Shown: positions 34,791 through 42,769 of the stretch, in pieces
How the letters are laid out: every line of letters begins with the position of its first letter
Numbering within the stretch: position 1 is the first letter of the stretch
From: a bacterium
GTDB taxonomy: Bacteria > Bdellovibrionota_C > UBA2361 > RFPC01
Direction of reading: 5' to 3'
DNA: 64,000 nucleotides
Assembly (NCBI GenBank): GCA_030428205.1
Contig: JAUIBK010000004.1
Coordinates: forward strand, 1 to 64,000
Notes under the pieces: generated by a model
The model's database searches: none
The model's input: the letters and a program-made list of their open reading frames with translations, nothing else
Told to the model about the DNA's origin: nothing
Program-made: the position numbers and the translations under genes

Positions 34791-36482
34791 TTAGAATCCG
34801 CCAAGCAGGCCACCAAGACCTCCACCTTTCTTCTTCGTTTCCCCTTGTCCCTCTTTATCTTCTTTGTTGCCGAAAACCTTTCCGAGAAGTTTATTCGTTA
34901 GAGCTTTTCCAGCATTCGACTTTAAGAGCTCAGTTACATCTGGAACAACAACAACTTTAGCCGCTGTGCCTTTGATGCGTAGAGGGATATTCAGTCGGTT
35001 ATCTTTATCGAGCCAGTCTTCAAGTTCAGATATTTTTTCGGCCAATGAGAGTGAAAATAGTTCAGTAAACCGGATGTTCGCTCCGAGGTTAAGTGACGTA
35101 TCAAAGCCGATTGTTCCTTTGGCGGTAAGATCAAAGATGGTGCTTACAAGAAAGAGATCGTTTGTTTGAAGTGTCTCACTGTTGATCGAGATGTTGCCGG
35201 TCAGACTCTCAATTTCGGTATTGTCGGTTTGAAGTTTAGCACGTTCTTCTTCGGGGACAGCGCTATAGAGAGAGTCGCTAAGAAACGGAAGATTTTTGAC
35301 AGACTGAAGGACTGCTCCTGCAAGGTTTGTTCCTTTGAGCTCTGCATCTTTGATGTCAATCGAGGATGATCCAGTCAGAGACTGTTTGAGGCTGTTGCCA
35401 AGGATTCCTTGAATTTTTCCTTTTGCTCCCTTAAGTGTTCCAATAAGGAATACAGGTGAGTCTGGTTTAGCGGCAAGCAGTGCTCGCTTAAGGTCAAGTT
35501 CTGCAATATCAAGACCCGCGGTAAAAGCTTGTGTCTTTTGAAAGTTGTATGAAGCATCTGAAGAGATTGTTCCACCAAACGCTTGTGCGGTGAGTTTCTT
35601 CAAAGCTGCGGTGCCTTTGCTCAGTGCTGCGTCTGCAGAAAAGGTTAACGTTTCTTCTCCGAGATGAGCTTCGCCTGCTCTTACATCGAGATTTCCACTC
35701 AGTGTTGCTGTGTAAAGTGTTCCAGAAAGAGTCGTTTTATTCCCGAGTGCTGAGACAGTTAAGTCAGAGAGCTTCGCTTTGCCTGTAGTAAGATCAAACG
35801 AGAATCCTTTTCCTTGGGCACCAACAGAGCCTTTTCCTTTAATAGAGGCTGAAGCATCGAGGCGGGGGAGTGAGAGTATGCCATCGGTAAAGAGGAGACC
35901 AGATTCGAGGTTTACTTTCTCTATAGTAGTGGTTGAACCACTCGCCTTATCGACATAGACAAAAGTTCCATTTTTAAGAGCAAAAGATTCTAAGCTAAGA
36001 GCTCCTGGGGGAGGGGACATCGCACTTGTAGAAGAAGCGGCGTTCTTTTCTTCTTTTTTCTTCTTTGCTTTTGGCTTTTGGGTGTTTGCTTGTTTTGGTT
36101 TTGGCAGACCTTGTACTGAGACTCCTGCAGCATCTTTGATGAAAGTAATAGAAGGACTGTCAAGTGAGAGCTCTTCAATCGTAAGCTTTCCAGAGAGGAG
36201 TGACATGAGGTTAGCTCGAAATGTCAGATTATTAAGTTTGAGCGTATCCTTGCTGCCTTTGGTTTCGGCCACCTCAAAGGAATCAACAATGAGTTTTGTT
36301 GTTGGAAAAACAGAGACATCAATGTTGCCAAGTGTTACTGCGGCACCAAGAGCTTCGCTTGCACCCTTTTCGATATCAGGCTTAAAAGTAGCTACAAGAG
36401 AGTTGGCGTTCATCAGGGCGTAAGCAAACACTCCACCGATAAGAACAACGAGGATAACGATTACGATAAGTAGTTTTTTCAT
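34791..36482 (-). CDS. AsmA-family envelope protein
   Basis: A 563-residue protein with an N-terminal transmembrane anchor (MKKLLIVIVILVVLIGGVFAYAL) and long repetitive beta-strand content typical of AsmA-like proteins. Markers are ITLGNIDVSVFPTTKLIVDSFEV-like at the front and GTFVYVDKASGSTTTIEKVNL in the middle. AsmA-like proteins bridge the periplasm and help move phospholipids to the outer membrane. A lysine/proline-rich insertion (QKPKAKKKKEEK) interrupts the first third. It ends in a glycine-rich tail (GGGLGGLLGGF). The start at 36482 was chosen because it gives the expected anchor. It leads a three-gene minus-strand operon with RidA and the binding protein. Confidence 0.82.
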   Translation of the reverse strand: MKKLLIVIVILVVLIGGVFAYALMNANSLVATFKPDIEKGASEALGAAVTLGNIDVSVFPTTKLIVDSFEVAETKGSKDTLKLNNLTFRANLMSLLSGKLTIEELSLDSPSITFIKDAAGVSVQGLPKPKQANTQKPKAKKKKEEKNAASSTSAMSPPPGALSLESFALKNGTFVYVDKASGSTTTIEKVNLESGLLFTDGILSLPRLDASASIKGKGSVGAQGKGFSFDLTTGKAKLSDLTVSALGNKTTLSGTLYTATLSGNLDVRAGEAHLGEETLTFSADAALSKGTAALKKLTAQAFGGTISSDASYNFQKTQAFTAGLDIAELDLKRALLAAKPDSPVFLIGTLKGAKGKIQGILGNSLKQSLTGSSSIDIKDAELKGTNLAGAVLQSVKNLPFLSDSLYSAVPEEERAKLQTDNTEIESLTGNISINSETLQTNDLFLVSTIFDLTAKGTIGFDTSLNLGANIRFTELFSLSLAEKISELEDWLDKDNRLNIPLRIKGTAAKVVVVPDVTELLKSNAGKALTNKLLGKVFGNKEDKEGQGETKKKGGGLGGLLGGF

Positions 36483-36657
36483 GAGTCTCACTAAAAAGTT
36501 TGCAAGAAGAATGGCCTTTATAGTTACGAACAATGAAAAGGACCGCAAGGATCAAAGGTGCCCAGTGATATCAGTGAGTTAGGAAGTGGAGCTAGTGTGT
36601 TTCTTTCGGTAACCCGTTGATATTATGAGGGTTAGAGGGCAGTATGTAGGACTTGAT

Positions 36658-36739
36658 TATAACGCGAAGTACGCGAGGTACGCGAAGGAGGTTGTTGTTG
36701 TACTTTCTCCTTCGCGGACCTCGCGTACTTCGCGTTATA
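36658..36739. repeat. Palindrome family C, copy 2
   Basis: TATAACGCGAAGTACGCG on the left and its complement ending at 36739 form a stem of over 30 pairs with one mismatch and a loop containing GTTGTTGTTG. It is identical in arms and loop to copy 3 at 38188. Confidence 0.95.
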
Positions 36740-36766
36740 TTTTTTCACACAGATAGCCACCAACCC

Positions 36767-36833
36767 ATAAGCATATACCGCCAAGCTCTAACATACTTCA
36801 CACGCCTTGCCGCGGCCAAATTGTAGCTGCCCT
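36767..36833 (+). pseudogene. Decayed 5-prime fragment of msbA
   Basis: The sequence aligns with the first 65 bases of the msbA gene at 38298, but the ATG has become ATA and about a dozen other substitutions are present. Similarity stops at 36833. It is the tail of the left direct repeat and cannot be translated as MsbA. Confidence 0.8.
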
Positions 36834-36911
36834 TATGTTGTGAGAGAAGAATAAAAAGAAGGAAGACGCAGCGCTCATAGAGAACCTTAACTGTCTTCCT
36901 GCAACAGAGTC

Positions 36912-37583
36912 CTATTGCGATTGCACATTCGACAGAGCAAGAGCAAGTCTTGTTACCTGATCGACTTTCAGCAGTATAGATTCTGGAGAAACTGAGTGTT
37001 GACCAAGAATCAACTGATGGTGGCAAGTTTCAAGCCTCCCGGTTTGAGACAAGAAAAGGACTTCGCTCAGAGACATGCTGAGCAACTCAGCTGCTTCAAT
37101 CACAGAGCAATACACTTTTGGTCCCAAAGCTTGGGCGAGGCTATCAACTTGAGCAGCTTTGATTACTGCCACGTTCTCGTGATGAAGCATCTCTAGCTTG
37201 CCATGTCGAACCCAAAATTGAACTTCTTCAAGTGAGGTGTTGAGTATTTCGCCTGCTTGCCGAAGAGTATAATGTCCTTCAGGTATACCTGTGGAGTCGT
37301 CCTTCATATCAAATATATTTGTACTCGGATCATAGGGGAGTTCAATCTCGAAAATTGAGACACTGACACTATTAGGATCATCAAGAGGATTTGACTCTGC
37401 TAATGTCAGCTCATCTGTCTCATCAATGCCTGAGAGGATCTCGACTTGATCGACTTTGAACATTGACTTGTCTCGATCTCTAAACTCTTGCAGCTGACCT
37501 GAATTGACGAGTTCCATGACGTCATTTTCACTCATGTCGAGTTTTGCTGCTGTTTCTTCTAATGTGTAAAACATCTTTGCCAT
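36912..37583 (-). CDS. Protein with three excisionase/MerR-like helix-turn-helix units
   Basis: A 223-residue protein that appears to contain three copies of a small winged-HTH of the excisionase/MerR type. They are MFYTLEETAAKLDMSENDVMELVNSGQLQEFRD, HYTLRQAGEILNTSLEEVQFWVRHGKLEM and VYCSVIEAAELLSMSLSEVLFLSQTGRLE. Each has the pattern of tyrosine, two helices and a basic turn. ATG 37583 follows AAGGAAAA at good spacing and makes MAKMFYTL the N-terminus. It is unusual for such domains to be strung together. The gene lies between the two 275-bp direct repeats and is read against the flanking msbA. Target unknown. Confidence 0.75.
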   Translation of the reverse strand: MAKMFYTLEETAAKLDMSENDVMELVNSGQLQEFRDRDKSMFKVDQVEILSGIDETDELTLAESNPLDDPNSVSVSIFEIELPYDPSTNIFDMKDDSTGIPEGHYTLRQAGEILNTSLEEVQFWVRHGKLEMLHHENVAVIKAAQVDSLAQALGPKVYCSVIEAAELLSMSLSEVLFLSQTGRLETCHHQLILGQHSVSPESILLKVDQVTRLALALSNVQSQ

Positions 37584-37616
37584 TGTAAATTTTCCTTTCG
37601 GGGTAAGAGTATAAGA

Positions 37617-37650
37617 ACGGGCGGGCAGAGTTGGAGCTCTCCCCGCCCGT
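37617..37650 (-). promoter_or_regulatory. GC-rich hairpin in the leader of the triple-HTH gene
   Basis: ACGGGCGGG (37617-37625) pairs perfectly with CCCGCCCGT (37642-37650). It lies about 35 bases upstream of the start codon on the minus strand, followed there by a pyrimidine-rich TTCTTATACTCTT. It could be an attenuator or a protein-binding hairpin. Confidence 0.5.
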
Positions 37651-37862
37651 CCCTGTACCAATCATATGGCAACAAAGGGTAAACCTTTTTGAATAAGCGC
37701 TACGCCTCTCTCTCAAGCTCCGTCAGAAAGGTACGCTCACTTCATGTGAAGTGGTGTATCAGGAGAAGACAGAGAGGCGCATTGCGAAACAATATCGTAA
37801 GATATGTTTCAAATGTACTCTTATGGAGGGAAGAAAAAGAGCGCTGAATTATAGTAAGGAAC

Positions 37863-37868
37863 TATAAT
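37863..37868 (+). promoter_or_regulatory. Possible -10 box (TATAAT) for a small RNA
   Basis: A perfect TATAAT at 37863-37868 precedes the candidate small RNA. The -35 region is poor. It matters because no plus-strand gene starts before the terminator at 37957. Confidence 0.35.
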
Positions 37869-37874
37869 AGAATA

Positions 37875-37989
37875 CGGCGTATTTTAGCTGATTTTCTTAT
37901 CGAATGCGAAAAGACAAGCAGAGAGCGCTCTCCTCTCATTTATTTTGAAGCTCTGTGAGCCCTTTCGTCTATCATGAGGGCTTTTTTTA
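37875..37989 (+). ncRNA. Candidate small RNA of about 115 bases
   Basis: From a TATAAT at 37863 to an intrinsic terminator (AGCCCT at 37958-37963, AGGGCT at 37977-37982, seven T) there is no reading frame. A perfect palindrome GAGAGCGCTCTC near 37921-37932 gives an internal hairpin. The 37584-38087 interval otherwise holds an outer stem (GCCTCTCTC near 37705, GAGAGGC near 37780) and no gene. Confidence 0.4.
37957..37989 (+). terminator. Intrinsic terminator, plus strand
   Basis: Stem GAGCCCT/AGGGCT with a 13-base loop, followed by TTTTTTT. On the other strand no T-run follows, so it works for plus-strand transcripts only, although no plus-strand gene lies immediately upstream. Confidence 0.75.
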
Positions 37990-38087
37990 CTACTGCGTCT
38001 TTGTCCCCACTGTATGAGTAGTGGCCTCTGTATCTATCGCTCTTCTTCCTACGGATAATGGGAGAGTAGAGGGGGACCGAAGCAGGA

Positions 38088-38362
38088 GTGTCCAGTGATA
38101 TCAGTGGCTTATAGAGATAGGAGAAAGGGGTTCTTTCTCTAACCCATTGATATTATGAGAGTTAGAGGGCAGTATGTAGGACTGGATTATAACGCGAAGT
38201 ACGCGAGGTACGCGAAGGAGGTTGTTGTTGTACTTTCTCCTTCGCGGACCTCGCGTACTTCGCGTTATATTTTTTCATAAAAAATAACCACCAACCCATG
38301 AGCATATACCGCCGAGCGCTTAAGTACCTCACTCCCTACCGTGGCCAATTTGTAGCTGCCCT
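38088..38362. repeat. ~275-bp direct repeat, right copy (includes msbA 5-prime end)
   Basis: This is the right copy of the duplication described at 36558. It carries the intact ATG and first codons of msbA, so it is probably the parent copy. Confidence 0.9.
38188..38269. repeat. Palindrome family C, copy 3
   Basis: Identical to copy 2 over the stem and loop; it ends 28 bases before the msbA ATG. A hairpin this close to the start could affect msbA translation or transcription. Confidence 0.95.
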
Positions 38363-40043
38363 GATCTGTATGGTGCTCTTTGGTGCCTCTGATGGTGGTA
38401 TTCCGTTTCTTATTAAGTATGTCCTCGATGGCATCTTTGACGAGCAAAATACAGATCTTCTTACCCTCTTACCGATTATCCTTGTCGTCTTTACGATTGT
38501 AAGAGCTGGTTTTGATTTTCTTCAGCAGTATCTTATGGCTCGCCTCGGCCATACTATTGTTCGAGATTTTCGAACCTCGATTAACGATCATATCTTAAGC
38601 CTTTCACCTTCGTTTTTTATCCGTCGCTCATCTGGAGATATGCTCTCACGGCTGACCAGTGATGTGATGCTTGTTAAGGGGCTGCTGACTGACTCTGTTT
38701 CTTCTATTATTCGTGATTCGATTCGGGTTGTAGCGCTTCTTGCCACAGCGATCTATCTCGATCCCACCTTGGCGCTTATCGCCTTTGTCGCTTTTCCACT
38801 TGCTATCTACCCTATCTACCGTTTTGGGCGCCGCGTTCGAAGGCTTACCAAGCGGGGGCAAGACGCCACCGGGGCTCTTAGCGCGCTTATGCAAGAGAGT
38901 ATAATCGGCAGCAAGGTTGTACAGGTTTTTGGAAGGGAAGAATACGAACAAAAACGATTTGAGGGAGAAAACGCCCGGCTCACTGACGCCTTTATTAAGT
39001 CAGATATGACCCGAGCGTTTACAAGTCCTGTAAACGAAATCTTAGGAAGCTTAGCTGTCTCTGGTGTTCTTCTTTACGGGGGATACTCAGTTATTGGTGG
39101 TGTGCGTAGCCAGGGTGATTTTATCGCGTTTCTCGCTGCGGTGTTCCTCATGTATGAGCCGTTTAAAAAGCTCTCGCGGGTCTATAATAACGTGCAGCAG
39201 GGCATGTCAGGCGCTGAGAGGATTTTTGAGCTCCTCGATCAAAAACCTTCTATTGTTACTCCTGAAAATGCCAAGCCTCTTGGCTCAAGGAATGATATTG
39301 TTTTTGATGGGATCTCATTTACTTATGAGGGAGGTGAGGACCACGTATTACGAGATATCTCTGTTACCGTTGAAGAAGGCAAGAAGGTAGCTCTTGTTGG
39401 TTTTTCTGGTGCTGGAAAAAGTACGTTTGTTGATCTCATTCCGCGCTTTATCGATCCAACAAAAGGAAGTGTCTCTATTGGTGGTGTTGATATCCGCGAG
39501 ACTTCGCTCGAAGAACTCCGTAGTCGCATAGCGATGGTAGACCAACACACCTTTCTGTTTCACGACACGATCCGTCAAAATATTGCTTACGGAAAGCCGG
39601 ATGCTACTGATGAGGAAATACACGAGGCTGCTCGCGCAGCGTACGCATACGATTTTATCATGAATCTTCCCAAGGGCTTTGACACCGTGGTAGGGGAAAG
39701 TGGGTTAACCCTTTCAGGAGGAGAGCGTCAGCGGGTAGCCATTGCACGTGCCATCTTAAAAGACGCGCCGATTCTTATCCTCGATGAGGCCACGGCTTCT
39801 CTTGATAACCGCTCAGAGCGAGAGGTACAAAAAGCTCTTGAGGCTCTCGAGCGCGAGCGAACCTCCGTTGTAATTGCTCACAGGCTTTCTACTGTTCACG
39901 ATGCAGATTGTATTGTGGTGCTCCGAGATGGTGCCATTGTTGAAATGGGGACTCACCAAGAGCTTTTAGCCAAGAAGGGAGAATACGAGCGTCTCTATAC
40001 CATGCAGTTTTCTGAGCAACCAGCTGCAGCAAACGAGGGGTAG
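38298..40043 (+). CDS. msbA: Lipid A export ABC transporter MsbA
   Basis: A 581-residue half-transporter (E. coli MsbA is 582) with six transmembrane helices and one ATPase domain. ALVGFSGAGKSTFVDLIPRF is Walker A, LSGGERQRVAIARAIL the signature, and ILILDEATASLD Walker B. It flips core-lipid A across the inner membrane. ATG 38298 has no good ribosome site; the start is fixed by homology to MSIYRRALKYLTPYRGQF-type N-termini. It is followed 4 bases later by the fused waaA-lpxK gene, which supports the LPS role. Confidence 0.92.
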   Translation: MSIYRRALKYLTPYRGQFVAALICMVLFGASDGGIPFLIKYVLDGIFDEQNTDLLTLLPIILVVFTIVRAGFDFLQQYLMARLGHTIVRDFRTSINDHILSLSPSFFIRRSSGDMLSRLTSDVMLVKGLLTDSVSSIIRDSIRVVALLATAIYLDPTLALIAFVAFPLAIYPIYRFGRRVRRLTKRGQDATGALSALMQESIIGSKVVQVFGREEYEQKRFEGENARLTDAFIKSDMTRAFTSPVNEILGSLAVSGVLLYGGYSVIGGVRSQGDFIAFLAAVFLMYEPFKKLSRVYNNVQQGMSGAERIFELLDQKPSIVTPENAKPLGSRNDIVFDGISFTYEGGEDHVLRDISVTVEEGKKVALVGFSGAGKSTFVDLIPRFIDPTKGSVSIGGVDIRETSLEELRSRIAMVDQHTFLFHDTIRQNIAYGKPDATDEEIHEAARAAYAYDFIMNLPKGFDTVVGESGLTLSGGERQRVAIARAILKDAPILILDEATASLDNRSEREVQKALEALERERTSVVIAHRLSTVHDADCIVVLRDGAIVEMGTHQELLAKKGEYERLYTMQFSEQPAAANEG

Positions 40044-40046
40044 GAG

Positions 40047-42281
40047 ATGCTACTTCAGTTCGTCTACTCAACGCTCACTGCCGGGCTTTCTTTTCTTCTT
40101 ATTCCTGTCTTTCTTCTTAAAGAGAGGGGGCGGGTGCGTCTCTGGGAACGTTTTGGACTCTGGGGTAGCATTGCGCCTGAGGTTGTGTGGTTTCACGGCG
40201 CTTCGGTTGGCGAGGTGCAAGCGCTCTTGCCACTTATTCGAAAGTGGAAAGAGCAGTTTCCAGAACACAAAGTGCTCCTGACTTCAACGTCTGCTACTGG
40301 TTTAAACTGTGCAAAAGAGGATGTTCACTACCGAAGGCTTTTACCTTTTGATTCCTACCCTTGGCTATGGTTAGCACTTCGGGGTGTTACCGTTCATCGG
40401 CTGATCTTTGGTGAAACAGAAGTCTGGCCAGCACTCCTCTCGTTATTGGCTAATAGAGGTGTACCCCTTCATCTTGTAAATGGAGTGATGACCGAGAAGA
40501 CATACAAGACGTATTCGAAAGTTAGGTTTTTTCTCTCTTCACTTTTTTCCTCTTTTAGTTCACTCTCTGCAAGCGATGAGCAGAGCCTGAGCCGGTTTCG
40601 AAAACTAGGTGTGTCACGTGAGCGTAGTTTTTATGCAGGAAACATAAAGTATGATCGCCCTCGAGGGATAGCTTCGAAAGAAGATGGAGAAAAAAAAGCA
40701 AAAAGCTTCTTTCATGAGCATCGCGAGGTTGTTGTCTTGGGGAGTGTTCATCCAGAGGAGTTTGAGCTTCTTCTCTCAGGATTGAAAGAGTATCTCGATC
40801 GATTGTCATTTATTGTGGCGCCACGTCACTCTGAGAAGTTTGATCACTTTGCCTCTCGTCTTCAAGAGGAAGGAGTTTCTTTTACTCGTCGGTCAGAGGG
40901 AATCTCCTCTCCGCACTCTGTGGTGCTGCTTGATACTCTCGGTGAGCTTGAATCTGTGTATTCATTTTCATCTCTTGCTTTTGTTGGTGGCACCTTAGTC
41001 CCACTTGGGGGGCATAATCCACTTGAACCAGCAAGCTATGGTGTTCCAATTATTGTTGGTCCACATCAACATAAAATTATCCACCTTATTGAGGGGCTCA
41101 AAGAAGAGCGCGCACTTTGTGAGATACAAACAACAGCTGATTTCAAACACGTACTTCAAAAGTATCTTGAATCCCCAGATGAGTTTGCCGAATTCGGCAA
41201 GAAAGCTCATAAAGTCTGGAAAGACAACCAGGGAGCTTGTGAGCGAGTGGTTCACACTATTCTCGAAGCCCCGAAGACTTCTCATATTCATCCGCCAAGC
41301 TTTGGCCTTTTTCTTCTTTCGAAACTTTATGGTGTAGCCACCTCTTTTCGTAACAAGGCCTTCGATTATGGGCTGCTCAAACAAACCAAGAGCGCATTGC
41401 CAGTTATTTGTATTGGAAATTTAACTGCTGGTGGAAATGGTAAGACACCCTTGTGTGAGTATATTGTCACTCAACTACAATCACTTGATAAAAAACCAGC
41501 TATTCTCTCGCGTGGATATGGGGGGAGTACGCCAGGGCCGTATATTGTGAAAGAAACAGATAGTGCTACATTAGTTGGTGATGAGCCGTTGATGTTACAC
41601 CGAAAGTGTAAGACTCCAGTCGTTGTCTCTCGTTCTCGGGTAGCTGGAGCACGCCTTATTGAACAACAAGAGCTTGGCGATGTCGTAGTTCTTGACGATG
41701 GGTATCAGCACCGATACTTACGCAGAGATCTCAATATTATCACGGTTGATATTAGCTCCGAGGGTGCTGCAGAGTCGTTTCTCAAAGGAGAGCTCATCCC
41801 TCTTGGTCGTTTTCGGGAATCAAAAGAAGAGGGGTTAAACCGGGCAGATATCGTTGTACTAGCCTACCGTGGCGTAAGAACTGAAGACGGGCAAGTGAGA
41901 GCTAGCCGTATTCGAGAGTCTCTCCCTGAACATCTACCTGTGTTTGAGAGCTACCTTTCACTTCAAGGTATTGTTTCTCTTTCTGGAAATGAAACCTTAT
42001 CTCCTCAAAAAGTTGTTGCTGTATGCGGCATCGCTAATCCAGAAGGTTTCTTTTCCCTTCTTTCTCAGAGTGGATATGACTGTGTGGCTACCAAAGTGCT
42101 TGGCGATCACCAACGTATTTCTCAGAGTGATCTCGAGCAACTTTCTCAATACAACTTACCGATTGTTTGTACTGAAAAAGATGCGGTGAAGTTGCCAGGT
42201 GGATCTCAAGTCTATGTGACACGGGTGGGTGGGGAGATAGATGATTCTGAGGAATTTCTTGAATTACTCAAAGTGATTTAA
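40047..42281 (+). CDS. Fused Kdo transferase WaaA / lipid A 4-prime-kinase LpxK
   Basis: A 744-residue protein joining two LPS enzymes. Residues 1 to about 410 are WaaA (KdtA): an N-terminal membrane helix, VVWFHGASVGEVQALLP with the catalytic Glu region, RLIFGETEVWPALL, AGNIKYDRP, and the donor-site block VGGTLVPLGGHNPLEPASYGVPIIVGPH. Residues about 420-744 are LpxK: FGLLKQTKSALP, the P-loop GNLTAGGNGKTP (about 456-467), LSRGYGG, VLDDGYQHRYLRRDLNI and CTEKDAVKL. Both active sites look intact. The linker is short and no stop or shift lies between them. It follows msbA by 4 bases. Fusing the kinase that completes lipid IVA with the transferase that next adds Kdo would channel the intermediate. 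Confidence 0.93.
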   Translation: MLLQFVYSTLTAGLSFLLIPVFLLKERGRVRLWERFGLWGSIAPEVVWFHGASVGEVQALLPLIRKWKEQFPEHKVLLTSTSATGLNCAKEDVHYRRLLPFDSYPWLWLALRGVTVHRLIFGETEVWPALLSLLANRGVPLHLVNGVMTEKTYKTYSKVRFFLSSLFSSFSSLSASDEQSLSRFRKLGVSRERSFYAGNIKYDRPRGIASKEDGEKKAKSFFHEHREVVVLGSVHPEEFELLLSGLKEYLDRLSFIVAPRHSEKFDHFASRLQEEGVSFTRRSEGISSPHSVVLLDTLGELESVYSFSSLAFVGGTLVPLGGHNPLEPASYGVPIIVGPHQHKIIHLIEGLKEERALCEIQTTADFKHVLQKYLESPDEFAEFGKKAHKVWKDNQGACERVVHTILEAPKTSHIHPPSFGLFLLSKLYGVATSFRNKAFDYGLLKQTKSALPVICIGNLTAGGNGKTPLCEYIVTQLQSLDKKPAILSRGYGGSTPGPYIVKETDSATLVGDEPLMLHRKCKTPVVVSRSRVAGARLIEQQELGDVVVLDDGYQHRYLRRDLNIITVDISSEGAAESFLKGELIPLGRFRESKEEGLNRADIVVLAYRGVRTEDGQVRASRIRESLPEHLPVFESYLSLQGIVSLSGNETLSPQKVVAVCGIANPEGFFSLLSQSGYDCVATKVLGDHQRISQSDLEQLSQYNLPIVCTEKDAVKLPGGSQVYVTRVGGEIDDSEEFLELLKVI

Positions 42282-42315
42282 CCCTAGAAGCATTGCGCTT
42301 CGTTCATATGAACAG

Positions 42316-42403
42316 CCATTTTGTTGAACTTTTTCCTCTGTGGCTTCATCTTGTGGCGTTGTGCTGAGTTTGTAGCCACGGAGGAAAAAGTTCAACAAAA
42401 TGG
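42316..42403. repeat. Inverted repeat (palindrome family A, copy 2) plus a half-site
   Basis: The arms 42316-42345 and 42374-42403 are 30 bases with one mismatch and are a diverged version of the repeat at 2726-2813. An extra half-copy (AAAAGTTCAAGTAAATGG) follows at 42419-42437. The 42282-42583 gap otherwise contains a small GTCGAC palindrome pair near 42539-42555. Confidence 0.92.
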
Positions 42404-42583
42404 AACGGAAAGAATAAGAGAAAAGTTCAAGTAAATGGGAGTTTAAATCTCATTCTACTCTCTTTAGGATAGATAAGAGATTTTTTTGATTAGCGATTTT
42501 CTCCGCGGTACAATAGCGATATTGACGACAGGAAAGGAGTCGACAGGGGGTCGACTAAAACCTGATATGCCAGGGGGTTATAA

Positions 42584-42769
42584 GTGGAACAACCAGAGAA
42601 ATCGTCGCCATCTCACTGTGACAGAGTTGTTGCTGTTATTCAAAAATTACAGCACCTTCAACAAGCGCATTCAATCGATTCGGAAGAGAAAGAAAAACTT
42701 AAAGAGATACTACAAAACCTGTCCGCGTTTCAATCTCTAGCGGATAAGGAGGTGGCTCATGGATCCTAG
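42584..42769 (+). CDS. Small coiled-coil protein coupled to peptidase E
   Basis: A 61-residue acidic protein (MEQPEKSSPSHCDRVVAVIQKLQHLQQAHSI...) with heptad-like spacing over most of its length. GTG 42584 follows AGGGGG by 6 bases. Its end overlaps the peptidase E gene by 11 bases, so the two are coupled. An overlapping reading frame (42486-42740) gives a basic, less protein-like sequence and was not preferred. No family recognised. Confidence 0.5.
   Translation: MEQPEKSSPSHCDRVVAVIQKLQHLQQAHSIDSEEKEKLKEILQNLSAFQSLADKEVAHGS

Larger units (their letters stand above)
36558..36833. repeat. ~275-bp direct repeat, left copy
   Basis: This segment matches 38088-38362 in the same orientation, about 1.53 kb away. 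The match runs from CCAGTGATATCAGT through palindrome C and into the first 65 or so bases of the msbA reading frame, with one 2-base offset and scattered changes. The gap 36483-36911 holds nothing else. Confidence 0.9.

Noticed and set aside
42486..42740. 84-residue reading frame overlapping the 42584 gene
   Set aside because: Basic, low-complexity translation and no overlap or coupling with peptidase E; the 42584 frame fits better.
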